The notes: a model not told the origin generated them from the letters alone. 64,000 nt of DNA from Pinus tabuliformis (GCA_031772625.1 CM062817.1:885646184-885710183); one strand, 5' to 3'; counted from the stretch's first letter, positions 1 through 11,576 are shown. A program made the numbers and translations.

Positions 1-841
1 GAACACATTCTTCCATATGTAGAATTTGGAACCATGGAGGTAAAATAATGGTCATTTCTTTTCTTTTTATTTCTGATATTGGAACTCATTGTTATAGTTC
101 ACTCACATGGGCTTAACTTGGAAAAGTGGTTTCCAAGGAGAAGCTTGCATCGAATGCATGTGTTGCAAAGGAGGAACATGATTCCTAGTGGGAAGGCCAT
201 CAGTTAGCTTTCCAAGCACCGAGGGATCACTTTGGTATAGCAGGGTATTTAATCAGCAAGTAGCCAACAAGTGTTGGATTAGGTCAGCAACAAAAAGAGA
301 ACATTGGTTGAAGTGCCAAGCCATATGCAAGGCAAGGCATGTCAGTGAACCCAAGTGGTTGTCATGGAAATTTTTCCAAGTAGAATCAATTGATAGAATT
401 GGGAAGGAGAAGAATATTAAACTCTCATCAGATAACCAACTTTTGTGGGTCCAAAATCTTGTCAGTGGGAAGGAGTGATCAAAATCTGGATTAGGGGCAA
501 AAATTTGCCCAAAAATCAAAGTGCTTAGAATCGTTCGAAACCTAAACGACCGTGTCCGTCTCGGTCATAAGACCCAATGCAACACGTTTCACTCAAAATG
601 GAGCTCGTATGATAAAGATAGAGACTTCTATCCGCTTTGTCAAACAAGCAAAAATTTGGGTATAGGGCTGACTGGGATGCTAACTAGGCATTTGTACAAC
701 CCAGTCAGTAAAAAGAATATTCCAAGGAATATTATTTGGAATATTCCTAGAATATTTTGACAAGTGGCTCAATAGCATTTTGACTATTGTCAGCATGTTA
801 TGGTTCAAAGGCATTGAGGTGGACTAATGAGAGGCTGACAC

Positions 842-864
842 GTGGCAAGCCCGAAGGCTGCCAC
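842..864. other. Short hairpin
   Basis: GTGGC-a-AGCC, loop CGAA, GGCT-GCCAC: a 9-bp stem with one bulged A. It sits just downstream of the SINE candidate as read on the minus strand. Confidence 0.5.
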
Positions 865-879
865 CTGCCCTCTTAAAAG

Positions 880-990
880 TCGGGTAAAATGTTTTGGTAG
901 GCCAAGGAATCAGACTCGCAACCTCGCCCACACAAACACCAAGCCTTACCACTATGCCACACACATGGTACTTAACATACTACAGGCGAG
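880..990 (-). mobile_element. tRNA-derived SINE head (candidate)
   Basis: Read on the minus strand, 959-949 is TGGCATAGTGG, a good RNA polymerase III A box, and 923-911 is GGTTGCGAGTCTG, a B-box-like sequence. Their starts are 36 nt apart, as in tRNA genes and tRNA-derived SINEs. The segment does not fold convincingly into a full tRNA and no anticodon arm was recognised, so a SINE head is preferred to a tRNA gene. No A- or T-rich tail or target duplication was delimited. Confidence 0.45.
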
Positions 991-1030
991 ACTTATAATT
1001 AAAGACATGGTACGCGACTGTTGGGGAAAG

Positions 1031-1059
1031 AGAGGGCCAGCCCCACGGGCTAGCCCTCT
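1031..1059. other. 12-bp inverted repeat
   Basis: Arms AGAGGGCCAGCC and GGCTAGCCCTCT are complementary at 11 of 12 positions around a 5-nt spacer. The arms are GC-rich in an AT-rich context. A TATA-like cataaata follows at about 1078-1085. No gene is attached. Confidence 0.5.
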
Positions 1060-1773
1060 ATGCATATGATCATACACCATAAATAGAGGCCAGCGCTATG
1101 CGTTAAGTGGGATTAATGTTAATTAACCTAGCTTATCCCCTAATTAATTGCGGATTTAGTTGGTGGTAATTTGGCAGGTTTGAAAAATCCAAAATTGCTC
1201 CAAATTTGGCGGGGTTAACTAGAGTTTCTCCATATTTGGTGGAGTTTTCCTAGGGAAAACTGAAGAGACCATAACTTTTGCTAAATTCGGCCAATTTTGG
1301 CTCAGAAAGAGTCATTCCTAGATGATTTGGATGCTATGAACACAACGGAATAGGTTGCAGAGGCAGAAAGGAATTTATGTATGTGATGTTTCTATGTTGA
1401 AGTTTAAGGAAGCCTAGGGCCACTAGGAGAGGAGGTCAAGCCTAGATCAACTGAAGTCTAATTGTATAGATTGGATAGTCATTTTTGGGGTTTTTGGGTT
1501 TTCTGAATCCATTGGAGCATTGCAGGTGCATGTAATCAGAGAATTGAGGATTAATCCAAAGAGGGACTAACCATTGAAGCAGGTCCAAGGTAGCCCAGGA
1601 GGGGTGAACTCCTTTATCAGCTTTGTGTTATGAGCTACTATGTTTTAACTCTATAAAATTTACTTGTTGTATATGTGTTTTAAACAACTAATTAATGCCA
1701 TAAATTTCTCATAAAATACACTCAATACTTGACACATAATCCTTCACATTTTGGTTAATTTGAGATGATCTTA

Positions 1774-4700
1774 TGTTGATTAGTGGTTGTCATTGATGTC
1801 AACCTAAGTAGCAACGGGGGATACCCCGATTGCACAAGGGAAATTTGACTTGAAAAATCATATTATTTTGCATCAAACATCTTCTCAATGGATTCTACTC
1901 ATCGAGATGTTTCCGTTGATATATGGTACGCCTCCCAGTTCTTCACGGTCTAAGAGTTATTTGCATTTGAAGTTAGTAACCCCAATTAGTGGGCTAAAAC
2001 CTTATGGGGTTGTGGCATGGAACTCATAATTGGTTGTGGTCATTGAATAGTAAATAATTAATAATATTTTTTTGCTCCTAAAATCCTTCCAACATTCACT
2101 TGTTGAGGACCCTCTCAACTCAAGACATTTATATAAATAATTACCCTCATATCCTCCTCTTGTAGCGATTTTGAGGCTTCAAACCGGTCATCAAACCCAT
2201 TTGAGACAAAATCTTGATGAACCTCATGACCAAATTTTAGATCTTGGTTCGCTATAGTTTCAGATATATGATCTGCGGAAATTAGGGTTTTTGCATGCTC
2301 ATGAATTCCATGTCAAACATGTGATGTTGGGAAAATCGTCATAACTTTCTCTCTGAGCATTGGATTTAAATTTAGAAATTAGTCACAGAAATAGGACAGA
2401 ATTTAGTTTGTTGAGTAGCATTTTTAGGGCCCATGGTAGCAACAGTGACATGTGGCACTTCGTACAAGTTCTCTCTACTGAACCAAGCTATAATCAGGTC
2501 ATTGTGGGATATTGGGCATAAATCTTTCTTGAAGAATCCAATCTTGATCTGACCTATGAGGTTGAAAAGAGGACTCAGAGGGATACGAAAGGATGAACTT
2601 ATGACCCTGGAGATTTGAAATTACATCGATACAACATATTCAATATCGAGCTCCTAGAAGGAAAGAAAAAGCATGCATTCAAGGATCACTCTTGTAAGGA
2701 CCACACATCAATAGTCAAGGGTAAGTCTCCTACAACAAGGTATGTATGATTAAGGTTTTACATTTAAATTTTGAGTATCATCTTTGACATATTTTTTTGC
2801 AGGGAAACATAAGTATATACCGGGTCTCGGTTATATCTCTATGTCTCTATATGTCACAGTTAGTTTTGATACCAAATTTTGGATGTCTTATTCTCGATAC
2901 TACACATTTGATGCTACACCAAGTTTGCTAAATATATATGATGTTGTAAGTTCATGTTACTTGTATTGTCATAGTTGATAGAATGGTCTCTGTTGTTGTA
3001 CTTAGAACTTGGTTCATCACAAGTCTAGGGTCTGCTATTAGTTTCTATTGTATATATCTTTAGGGAAGTTTTGGATATAGTCTTGCATAGAGTGCATGCC
3101 TATATCAAGAGTGGGAGTCTTTGTCTACTGCTGCAACAAGTCAACAACAAAATTTACAGGAACATTTCAGGTAGGCATTGTAATTTTAATTTGTATTTGT
3201 TCATTATTATTCAATTACATGTGTTTTGCAGGCAGAGGTAAGTTGAAGGGTATTTTGTTTTTTCTTTTGAGATTGGGTTTCACTGGGAAAATTTCACGCA
3301 GGTAGAAGAAGATTCAAGGACAACATCAAGCAAGCATTCAAGAGCTGAAGTATCAAATCAAAGGAAGCATTGCAGTGGGGCGTACTTTAAATACATGACA
3401 CCCATCTGTTTATTGGGATGATGTCATGGTTGGGTTGCAGGTTCTAGTGTGATTGGGTGTTTGGTCAAAATCATTTTAAATCATATTGTATCATGGATCA
3501 TTGTCCCTGGTACGGGAATCCACACTTGTGTCTCATTTCAGTCATTATAGGGTGGCAGGGAGGTGCTAGGCAGGTGCATGAAGTCACCTACAGGTTGGAG
3601 CCTGTGAACACTTCAGGATGGTAGGTTGGTCAGGGTGTTGGGGCATCCATTCAGTTGATTACTGAAGAAACCAGGGCATTGGGGTGTCCTTCTAGTGGGA
3701 GCTAGAGAAGAATGCTTTTCTAGAATTCGAATGTTACAAATGTAACAATTTTGGACACTTGACCAAAGATTGTAGACTTGGAAGTTATTCAAAGGAATTC
3801 TCATAAAATAAACATTTTCTCCCATTTCCAGAATGGAAGCTATTAGGATGTTTCTCACTTATGCATACTCGAGAAAAATCATGGTCTACCAAATGGATGT
3901 TAAGTCAACCTTTCTAAATGGTGAATTGGAAGAAGAAGTTTACATTGAACAACTCGAAGGTTTTCTTCTCACTGACAAAGAAAAATATGTTTGTAGATTA
4001 AAGAAGGCATCATATGGTCTCAAGCAAGATCCTAGGGCTTGGTATGATCATCTTAATAGGTATCTACATCAACAAAGATTCAAGAAAGGAAGCGCTGACA
4101 ACAATCTCTATGTGAAAGTGGATCAAGATAACCTAACGATTATCGAGATAAATGTGGATGATATAATCTTTGGAAATAATGATGACAGATTAAGTAAAGA
4201 ATTTGTCACAAAAATGTAAAGTGAGTTTGAAATGACTATGCTTGGAAAGCTGACATACTTTTTGGGGTTTCAGATTTCTTAGCAGGATAAAGGAATATTC
4301 ATATATCAAACCAAGTACATCAAGAAAATTCACAAAAAATTCCAGATGGAAGATTGCAAGCCAGTCCTTACCCCCATGATAACAGGTTGCAAGTTAAGCT
4401 AAAGGATGTGGACCAAAGGTTATATAGGATCCATGATTTGTAGTCTCCTATATGTGACAGCCTCTCGACCTGATGTGATGCAGGCAGTTGGACAAGTAGG
4501 AAGATTCCAAGCAACACCAAAAGAATGTCATACTATTTCCGTCAAAAGAATTATTCGATATCTTAAGGGCACATCGGAATATGGTCTATGGTATCCCAAA
4601 GGAAATGATCTGGTTAAGTGTTGATGATGGTAAGAGTACCAGTGGAGCAACATTCTATCTAGGTGGTTGTCTTGTTTCATGGTTAAGTAAAAATAAGTCT

Positions 4701-5242
4701 TCAATCTCGTTATCCACAACAGAAGCAAAATATATCGCGACAACAACTTGTTGTACACAAGTTCTTTGAATGAAGCAAACTTTGCAAGATCTTCAAGTCA
4801 TGTTTGGTGAGCCTATTCCCATCTTTTGCGATAACACCAACGCCATCAGTATCTCCAAGAATCCTGTGATGCATTCCAAAAAGAAGCACATTTCGATTAA
4901 ATATCATTTCGTTAGAGAGTGGGTCGTCGAAAGGAATATCAAGCTTGAATATGTTGGCACAAAGGAACAAATTGTTGACATCTTTACCAAAACATTACCT
5001 CGTGAAGCATTTGGGTATCTTCACCAAAAGCTTGGGATTCTCCAAAGTTTTAATTAGACCCTTTCTCTTATCTACTTGAGTAGAAAGGGGGAGTGGAGGT
5101 GTGTACAGGTTCGCAGGATGGTTGTTTGTCATGGGGAGTTACCCTTTTCCATTGATGACAAAGGGGGAGAGAAGGCAATAGGAAGAGGTTTCATGATTTC
5201 ACTAGGAGTACTTATGTTGCCTTTAATGCCAAAGGGGGAGTT
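1774..5242 (+). repeat. Array unit 1
   Basis: LTR-like segment 1774-2160 with a TATA-like atataaataa at 2131-2140, leader 2161 to about 2680, intron-like region about 2725-3310, gag-RT pseudogene 3690-5057, purine tracts near 5078, 5160 and 5231. It is shorter than the others: about 60 bp of the leader is missing near 2190 and about 190 bp is missing near 3415. It is the only unit keeping a CGA codon at about 2897 where the others read TGA, so in that respect it is closest to the ancestor. No PBS matching TGGTATCAGAGC follows the LTR-like segment. Confidence 0.8.
3690..5057 (+). pseudogene. Sirevirus-type Copia gag zinc knuckle fused to RT/RNase H, unit 1
   Basis: The gag remnant at about 3693-3810 carries a CCHC knuckle (CYKCNNFGHLTKDC). 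A few residues later the frame passes into the middle of reverse transcriptase at 3833 (MEAIRMFL...). Protease, integrase and the RT fingers are missing. The RT active site at 4151-4162 reads NVDD instead of YVDD. A TAA stop at 4217-4219 and a frameshift near 4395-4415 interrupt the frame, and both occur in the other units too. RNase H continues through 4406-4624 and 4770-5057, with the family-typical DIFTK motif near the end. It cannot make a working enzyme. Confidence 0.85.
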
Positions 5243-5700
5243 TGTTGATCAGTAGTTGTAATTGATTTCAACCCAAGCAACACCAGGGGCTACCCTGACC
5301 TTTCAAGGGAATTTTGACTTGACAACTCATATTATTTTGCATTAAATATATTCTCAATGGATTCTACTCATCGAGATGTTTCTGTTGATATATGGTATGC
5401 CTCCCATTTCTTCACGAATTGAGATTTATTTGCGTTTGAAGTTAGTAACCCCAGTTAGTGGGCTAAAAACCCAATGGGGTTGTGGCCCGACACTCATAAT
5501 TGGTTGTGTTCATTGAATAGTCAATAATTAATAATATTTTTTTGCTCCTAAAATCCCTCCAATGTTCACTTGTTGAGGACCCTCTCAACTCAAGACATTC
5601 ATATAAATAATTACCCTCTTATCCTCCTCTTGTAGGGATTTTGTGGCTTCAAACAGGTCATTGTGGTATTTTCGCTATAATTTTTTTTTTGGGCGAATAT

Positions 5701-6035
5701 TGGTTATGGAACCAGCGCACAAAAACATAGAAAAGATAGATTAACACCTTAGAATTCAGCCTCTTTGAGGGGGCAACCTCCTTTACATTACACAAATGAA
5801 TGATTCTTTGATGATTCAAATGAAAAAACCTCCTTTCTATATATAGGAGTCTAAGGAGTCACAATATAACCCAGCTAACCTAACAATAATAATATATAGC
5901 CACAAAAATAACAATAGAGGGATTCTATGGGGCACAATAATAACAATATGGGGACAAATAGGGGCACAACAATATTAATAAGGGATACAGATACAATAGT
6001 AATGGGGTAATCACTAGTATTATAGGGACCTAACA
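5701..6035 (-). repeat. 3' LTR of the chromovirus
   Basis: Reads TGTTAGGTCCC...CCA on the minus strand and matches 11243-11576 along its whole length. Confidence 0.9.
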
Positions 6036-6049
6036 TGCCCCTCTCCTTC
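6036..6049 (-). promoter_or_regulatory. Polypurine tract, chromovirus
   Basis: GAAGGAGAGGGGCA on the minus strand directly before the TGTTAGG start of the 3' LTR. It sets the LTR boundary. Confidence 0.8.
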
Positions 6050-6064
6050 AAAAAGGTGTTGTCC

Positions 6065-6184
6065 TCAACGCCTAAGTAGTTCTGGATGCTTCTGTATAAA
6101 ATTATCACCCTCCCATGTGGAATCTTCAGCGGATAAGTTCTTCCACTTGATGAGATACTCCGAAATTGATTGATTTTGTAGCTG
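6065..6184 (-). pseudogene. Chromodomain remnant after the integrase
   Basis: Directly downstream of the TGA and in the same frame is ISEYLIKWKNLSAEDSTWE, then a short tail ending at TGA 6065-6067. The YLIKWK...STWE pattern is the core of plant chromovirus chromodomains, which direct integration to certain chromatin. Confidence 0.85.
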
Positions 6185-7317
6185 TCAAGTTCTTATTTCT
6201 GTGACTTCTTCTGGTTCCAATATAATTTTTCCTTCCTCATCAAGTTCTGGAAATATTGTTTGAACTGGGAGCTTGTTGCCTATAACCTTCATTAAACATG
6301 AAACATGGAAAACTGGGTGCACTCGAGAAGTTGCAGGAAGCTCCAATTTGTATGCCATAGTACCAATCTTTTGCAACACCTTGTACAGACCATAATACTT
6401 TGGTGATAATTTATTATCCTTCTTAGCTTTCTTGAGGGACATTCGTTTATATGGTTGTAGTCGTAGGAATACCCAATCACCTACATCAAAACTTCTTTCG
6501 TTGCGATGTTGATCTGCCTGTTGTTTCATTCTATTGTGTGCCAACACGAGGTTATCCTTTAAGAGTTGGAGGACTTGTTTTTGATGTTCGATGTGATGTT
6601 CCATTGCTTGAACCTTGGAATTTTCTCTTAAATATGATGTGATGGATGGTGGCTGATATCCATGAAGTGCCATAAATGGGGTCATTTTTGTTGTTGTATG
6701 GAAGGAAGTGATATACCACCATTTGGCCAGAGGCAACCATTTGACCCATTGTGTCTGTTTATCAGATACAAAGCAACGAAGATATCCTTCCAAACATTTG
6801 TTTACTATCTCAGTTTGCCCATCAGATTGAGGATGATAAGATGAGCTATGAGCTAACTGAGTACCAAGACAAGAAAATAATTCTGTCCAAAAATTTCCAG
6901 TGAAAATGGGATCTCTATCACTTACAATAATCTTTGGGTTTCCATGTAGCTTTTGAATTGTTTCCATAAATGCAATAGAAACTGTACTGGCTTTAAATGG
7001 ATGTGATAATGCACAAAAGTGTGCATACTTGGTAAGCCTGTCAACTACCACCATGATGACACTCTTTCCCTCAGAATTGGGTAAACCTGTGATAAAATTC
7101 ATTGAAACCTCCTCCCAACATTGGCTTGGAATGGATAAAGGTTGTAATAGACCCGGGGTCTTAATTGTTTCAACTTTATTTTGTAGCAAACCAAACATTC
7201 CGCCACAAAATTTTGAATATCCGATTTAGGGCCATCCCAAAAAAATTCCTTCTTAACCCTTTGGTAAGTTTTTAAAAATATTGAGTTCCCTCCTAAGGGA
7301 GAAGTGTGCAATTCCAT
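6185..7317 (-). pseudogene. Chromovirus integrase
   Basis: The zinc-binding part lies in 7317-7099 (His region near HTSPLGG, then CLVCYK), followed with a frame change by the core at 7198-6185. The core keeps D in VVVDRLTKYAHF, D in IIVSDRDPIFT and E in SDGQTEIVNKCLE, so the DDE triad is intact. The C-terminal GPY/F-like region (SPKYYGLYKVLQKIG) and VHPVFHVSCL follow. A TGA at 6185-6187 separates it from the chromodomain, probably a CGA-to-TGA change. Confidence 0.88.
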
Positions 7318-7431
7318 AAGAATCTTTTGTTTGAGTTTGGAATTCTTATAGAGGTATAAGCGATCTTTGTACCATAACGAATCATTTTGCCAGCTAAATG
7401 TATCAGATGTACTGGAATCTTGTTGTAACTT

Positions 7432-9087
7432 TCAAATAAGTGCCCACACTTCTTCATCATTCTTCCATTCCTCCCTTGCTTCGTTTATCCAATCTGGTTG
7501 GATAATAGAAATGGCGCACAACAATGCTTCCACATCCTCATCCTTTCTTGAGAGTGCATCTGCCACCACATTTTGCTTCCCTTTTTTGTAGACGATTTCA
7601 AAGTCATAACCCAACATCTTTGTGACCCACTTTTGTTTCTCTTCAAAGGATAATCTTTGTTCTAAAAAGTATTTAAGGCTATCATGATCCGTTTTTATCT
7701 TGAAGTGTCTTCCCATTAGGTAGGGTCGCCATTTCTTAAGTGCATGTAGTATTGCGACATTTCCTTCTCATAAATAGCTTTGTGTAAAATCTTTCCCTTG
7801 ATTGGATGACTTTCAAAAGAAATGGGTCTTTGATCTTGCATTAAAACAACACCAATTCCATTTCCTGAAGCATCACATTCCACAATAAAGGATTTTGTGA
7901 AGTCCGGTGTAGCTAAGACCAGTGCTTGGCACATTGCCTCTTTAAGATGTTCGAAGACCTTTGTTGCTTCTGGAGTCCATGAAAATGCATCTTTCTTCAA
8001 TAATGTTGTTAGAGGTGCTGCTATTCTCCCATAATTCTTAACAAACTTGCAATAATACCTTGTCAACCCGAGAAATCCTCACAGATGCTTTATGGATGTG
8101 GGGATTTTCCATTCCTTCATGGCTTTAATTTTTCTAGGGTCTACCTTAACTCCTTCATGAGATACAATTGACCCAGATATTCCACCTCTTGTACTCCAAA
8201 GAAACATTTGGATCTTTTTTCATATAATTGTTTCTCCTCCAATAGTTGTAGCACCCTGTCAACATGTTCAACATGATCCTTCCAAGACTTGTTGTAGATT
8301 AGTATATCATCAAAAAATACTAACACCAATTTTCTAAGGAAGGGTTTGAAAATGGAATTCATCAAACTTTGACATGTAGAAGGTGGATTGGTAAGGCCAA
8401 AAGGCATGACCAAAAATTCTTAATGACCCTCATGAGTTCTAAATGCTATTTTCGAAATGTCTTCAGTCTTCATTCTTATTTGATGATATCCTGAACGAAG
8501 ATCCAACTTGGTGAAGTAAATTGATCCATGCAATTCATCCAATAATTCATCAATGATAGGAATGGGAAACTTATCTTTAATAGTGAGCTTGTTGAGCTCC
8601 CTATAATCTGGACACATGTGCCATGATCCATCCTTATTTTGCACCAATACTACTAGAGCAGAGAAAGAACTTTGACTAGGCTGAATTATACCAGCCTCTG
8701 GCATTTGTGCAACCATATGTTCAATTTCACTCTTTTGGGCATAGGGATATCTGTACGGCTAATGTTTGGAGGAACACTTCTTGGAATCAGATGAATAGCA
8801 TGATCATGATCATGAATAGGTGGGAGACCTTTGGGAGTCTCGAATACCTTGGAATGATTGTCCCAAACTTTTTGGAGATCTGGAGAAATAGATGATTCCG
8901 ATGTGGAAACATCTAGCGAACATAATTGTGCAATTACACCTCTTTGTTCCTTTTTTAGAAGCTTGGCCATACCGTTAGAGCTAATTATCTTTCCCGGTTT
9001 CCTTGCAATACCCCTTAATTCAACTTCCTTTCCTTCCGCATAAAATTTCATGAAAAGTTCTTGAAAATTAAAAGCTATTGTACCCAA
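7432..9087 (-). pseudogene. Chromovirus reverse transcriptase and RNase H
   Basis: The linker (9087-8686) runs out of frame near 8745. RT continues at 8716-8420 with [13 protein letters not shown] and resumes after a nonsense codon at 8413-8141 with VMPFGLTNPPSTCQ and the active-site block FFDDILIY (YVDD variant). The thumb and RNase H start are at 8066-7716 (VECDASGNGIGVVL) and the RNase H end is at 7716-7432 (KTDHDSLKYF, VADALSRK). At least two frame changes and two stops separate the pieces. The enzyme would copy element RNA in the particle; this copy cannot. Confidence 0.88.
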
Positions 9088-9090
9088 GGA

Positions 9091-9468
9091 TTATATCCAT
9101 TGGACTCCTAGTACAACATTAGCACCTCCCATTGGAATGGAAAGCCTTGGGCTAGTCAATACATATTCTCCCATGGATAGCTTGATATTATGGTACTTTC
9201 CAGAGCAATTTATTGTTCCTCCATTTGCAACCATCACTTGACACTCTGGTGCTGGATATAGGAAGCAATTCAATTCTTTTTCTACCTTACAATGAATAAA
9301 ATTGTGGGTACTTCCTGAATCAATCAACACTATTACCTTTTTCTTCTTGATTTGTCCTTCTATCTTGATGGTTTGAGGAGTGGTAATTCTAGCCCATGCA
9401 TTACAAGATATGGTCGGATTCATTTCTTCTTTATCTAGGCTTTGTTCTTGGAGTATATCCTCTTCTTT
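9091..9468 (-). pseudogene. Chromovirus protease segment
   Basis: In frame with gag after the stop. It contains VIVLIDSGSTHNFI, where DSG is the aspartic protease active site, about 35 residues into the fragment beginning at 9423. A TAA at about 9091 cuts the frame before the linker to RT. Confidence 0.8.
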
Positions 9469-10548
9469 TTACCTTTCTTGCTCCTTTTCTTCTTCCTCTT
9501 CACAATTTATGTAGAATAATTTATTCTCAGCACACTTATGACCTTTAGTGTATTTGCTATCACAACTGTAACAAAGCCCTTTTGCTCTTTTTTCTTCCAA
9601 TTGTTGTGGTGTCAACCTTATAGGTTGTGGAAGACTAGGGGCAACAACACTTCCATCTTTATAATTGTGAGTGGTATGCTTCCTGGTTTCCATAATTTTG
9701 CTTTCCATTTTTCTTGCTAACCTGAATGCCTTCTCTAATGAATCAGGTTCCCAAAGGCGAACATCATGTTGGATATTATCCTTTAAAGTCCCTATGAACA
9801 CATCAATCCTATGCTCCTTTGGAATATTTTTTACCCTTATGTTCAATTTTTGGAACTCCTCAATGTGCTCCATTATTGAGCCCTTTTGTTTGAGACTTAT
9901 CAAATGGCTAAAAAAAGTGTTGATTTTTGTATCCTCATACTGTGTTGGCAATTCTTCCATAAAAATTGCCCAAGTGATAATTTTTTTATGAGAGCAAAGC
10001 CATTGATACCATACAAACTGATTTGGTTCCAAATATAAAGTTGCAATACGTACCTTTTGTGTTTTTTGCACATCATTGAGATCAAAAAATTTCTCCATCT
10101 GTAATATCCATGTTGCGGGATCCTTGCCATCAAACTTCCTCATATAGATTTTTGGAATATGGTGGGTCTTTGCTCCAACATTAGAGTCTATGAAATCATG
10201 ATTAACATTTCTTTTGTTCGCATCATGAGTTTCCTTTACTACCCTTTCACCATTAGTAAGTATTTCTTGTAGAAAATTTGTCAAATCTGTCTTCAAATCT
10301 GCCATGCCTGTCGTCAAATTTGTCTTCAAATCTATCTTAAAATCATCCATCTTAGCTTCCATGATATTCATCTTCGCTTCCATGCCCTTTATCTTAGATT
10401 CCACGCCATTTATCTTAGCTTCTGTTAGCTTTTGTGAGAGTGACCTTTGTTGCACTTGGTCTTGTAATTTTGATATATCATGCAACATTTCTTCCTCTTC
10501 TTCATGAGTCATGCTAGAGCTTTCAGGTTGCTTACTAGGTTTTTTCAT
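9469..10548 (-). pseudogene. Chromovirus gag
   Basis: A 359-residue frame starting at the first Met after the leader. Residues 15-100 are charged with repeated heptad-like KIxxMEAKM segments, likely a coiled coil. A Ty3 capsid-like region follows (KFDGKDPATWILQMEKFF at about residue 140). Near the C-terminus a zinc-knuckle-like CYSCDSKYTKGHKC sits at about residue 327. The stop is TAA at 9469-9471 and the same frame continues into protease, so gag and pol were probably one long ORF that gained a nonsense change. Structural Gag would build the particle in the cytoplasm. Confidence 0.85.
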
Positions 10549-11228
10549 TTTCTATCCTTGGGGCATCAGTTACCGATAATAGTGCTCTACTATGCCCTTT
10601 GAATTCCTTCAAAATAATTTTTCAAACCAAGCTTAAGCAAAAATTTAAAAAAATCTACACACCTTTTTTCACTTTGTAGGAGCTCGATATTGCCTCTGAT
10701 GTATCTCTGTAATTTCCGATCATCCAGTTCTAAAATTGCGCTCTACAGTAGCCCTCTGTGTCTTCTTTCCAATGCCACTAGTCTGATCCAAATTGGATTC
10801 TCCAAGGAAGAGTCATGTCAAATCTCCCACAGTGACCTAATTATAGACTAGTTCAGTAGAGCGAACTTGTACGACATGCCACGTGACCCTGTTTCGACCT
10901 TTGGATCTGAAAAATATATACAAAAACTTGAGTCCGTTCTCTTTCTGTACCTTCTTATGAAATTTCAATCTGATGCTCAGAGAGAAAGTTATGACGATTT
11001 TCCCCAGGTCACCTGTTTGGAATGTAATTCAGGAGTATGCAAAAAGACCAAATTCCTCAGATCATATCTCCACAAATGTAGCGCAAAAATATCTGAAATT
11101 CAGACCCGAGGTTCAGTGCTATTTCATCTCAAATGGGTTTTTTTTTCTCTTCTGAAACATCGCAGAAACAAATTATAGTGAAAATGCCACGATGACCTAT
11201 TTGGAGCAGCGAAACCCTAGAATCCAAA
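10549..11228 (-). other. 5' leader of the chromovirus, homologous to the array leader
   Basis: About 680 nt of non-coding leader lies between PBS and gag. The part 11210 to about 10685, read on the minus strand, aligns collinearly with the plus-strand leader of the tandem units (for example 11577-12065): shared blocks include AGGTCATCGTGG, ATATGATCTGAGGAA, CATAACTTTCTCTCTGAGCA, GTACAAGTTCGCTCTACTGA and CAATATCGAGCTCCTA. By eye about 70% of positions agree. The plus-strand open frames here are shadows. Confidence 0.8.
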
Positions 11229-11240
11229 GCTTTGATACCA
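11229..11240 (-). promoter_or_regulatory. Primer-binding site, chromovirus
   Basis: TGGTATCAAAGC on the minus strand, 2 nt from the LTR end. It matches the 3' end of plant initiator-Met tRNA with one change (A for G in TGGTATCAGAGC). Confidence 0.85.
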
Positions 11241-11242
11241 AA

Positions 11243-11576
11243 TGTTATGAAACCAGCTCACAAAAAGATAGAAAAGATAAATCAACGCCTTAGAATTTAG
11301 CCTCTTCGAGGGGGCAACCTCCTTTACATTACACAAATGAATGATTCTTTGATGATTCAAATGACAAAACCTCCTTTCTATATATAGGAGTCTAAGGAGT
11401 CACAATATAACCCAGCCGACCTAATAATAATAATATATAGCCACAAAAATAACAATAGAGGGATTCTATGGGGCACATTAATAACAATATGGGGACAAAT
11501 AGGGGCACAACAATATTAATAAGGGATACAACTACAATAATAATGGGGTAATCACTAGTATTATAGGGACCTAACA
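11243..11576 (-). repeat. 5' LTR of the chromovirus
   Basis: Starts TG and ends CA on the minus strand. A TATA-like ctatatatagg lies inside the shared block near 11378-11388. Confidence 0.9.

Larger units (their letters stand above)
1..1773. other. Unassigned flank left of the tandem array
   Basis: No protein-coding region could be supported here. The short open frames show no family motif. Two hairpins and a SINE candidate lie between 842 and 1059 and are listed separately. The stretch 1100-1720 is AT-rich, non-coding, and reads like an old LTR or leader (phrases similar to plant retrotransposon leaders such as cataacttttgct near 1270), but no LTR pair was found. Confidence 0.5.
5701..11576 (-). 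mobile_element. Ty3 chromovirus with paired LTRs
   Basis: A full-length but decayed Ty3-type element on the minus strand inside unit 2. The two LTRs are about 335 bp with roughly 16-17 differences by eye (about 95% identity). Order on the minus strand: 5' LTR 11576-11243, PBS, leader, gag, protease, RT, RNase H, integrase, chromodomain, PPT, 3' LTR 6035-5701. The flanks share ATAT (5697-5700 and 11577-11580), a 4-bp match; 5 bp would be usual and one end may have mutated. The terminal chromodomain places it among plant chromoviruses. Confidence 0.9.

Noticed and set aside
188..478. 96-residue open frame near the left edge
   Set aside because: An overlapping antisense frame of similar length exists, and no motif or family resemblance was found.
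1774..2160. A complete LTR with normal ends for the array unit
   Set aside because: The left end and TATA are clear, but no CA end followed by a PBS was found. It is described only as LTR-like.
9469..11178. Plus-strand open frames opposite the chromovirus gag and leader (for example 9671-9991 and 10867-11178)
   Set aside because: Shadows of the minus-strand element, with no domain.
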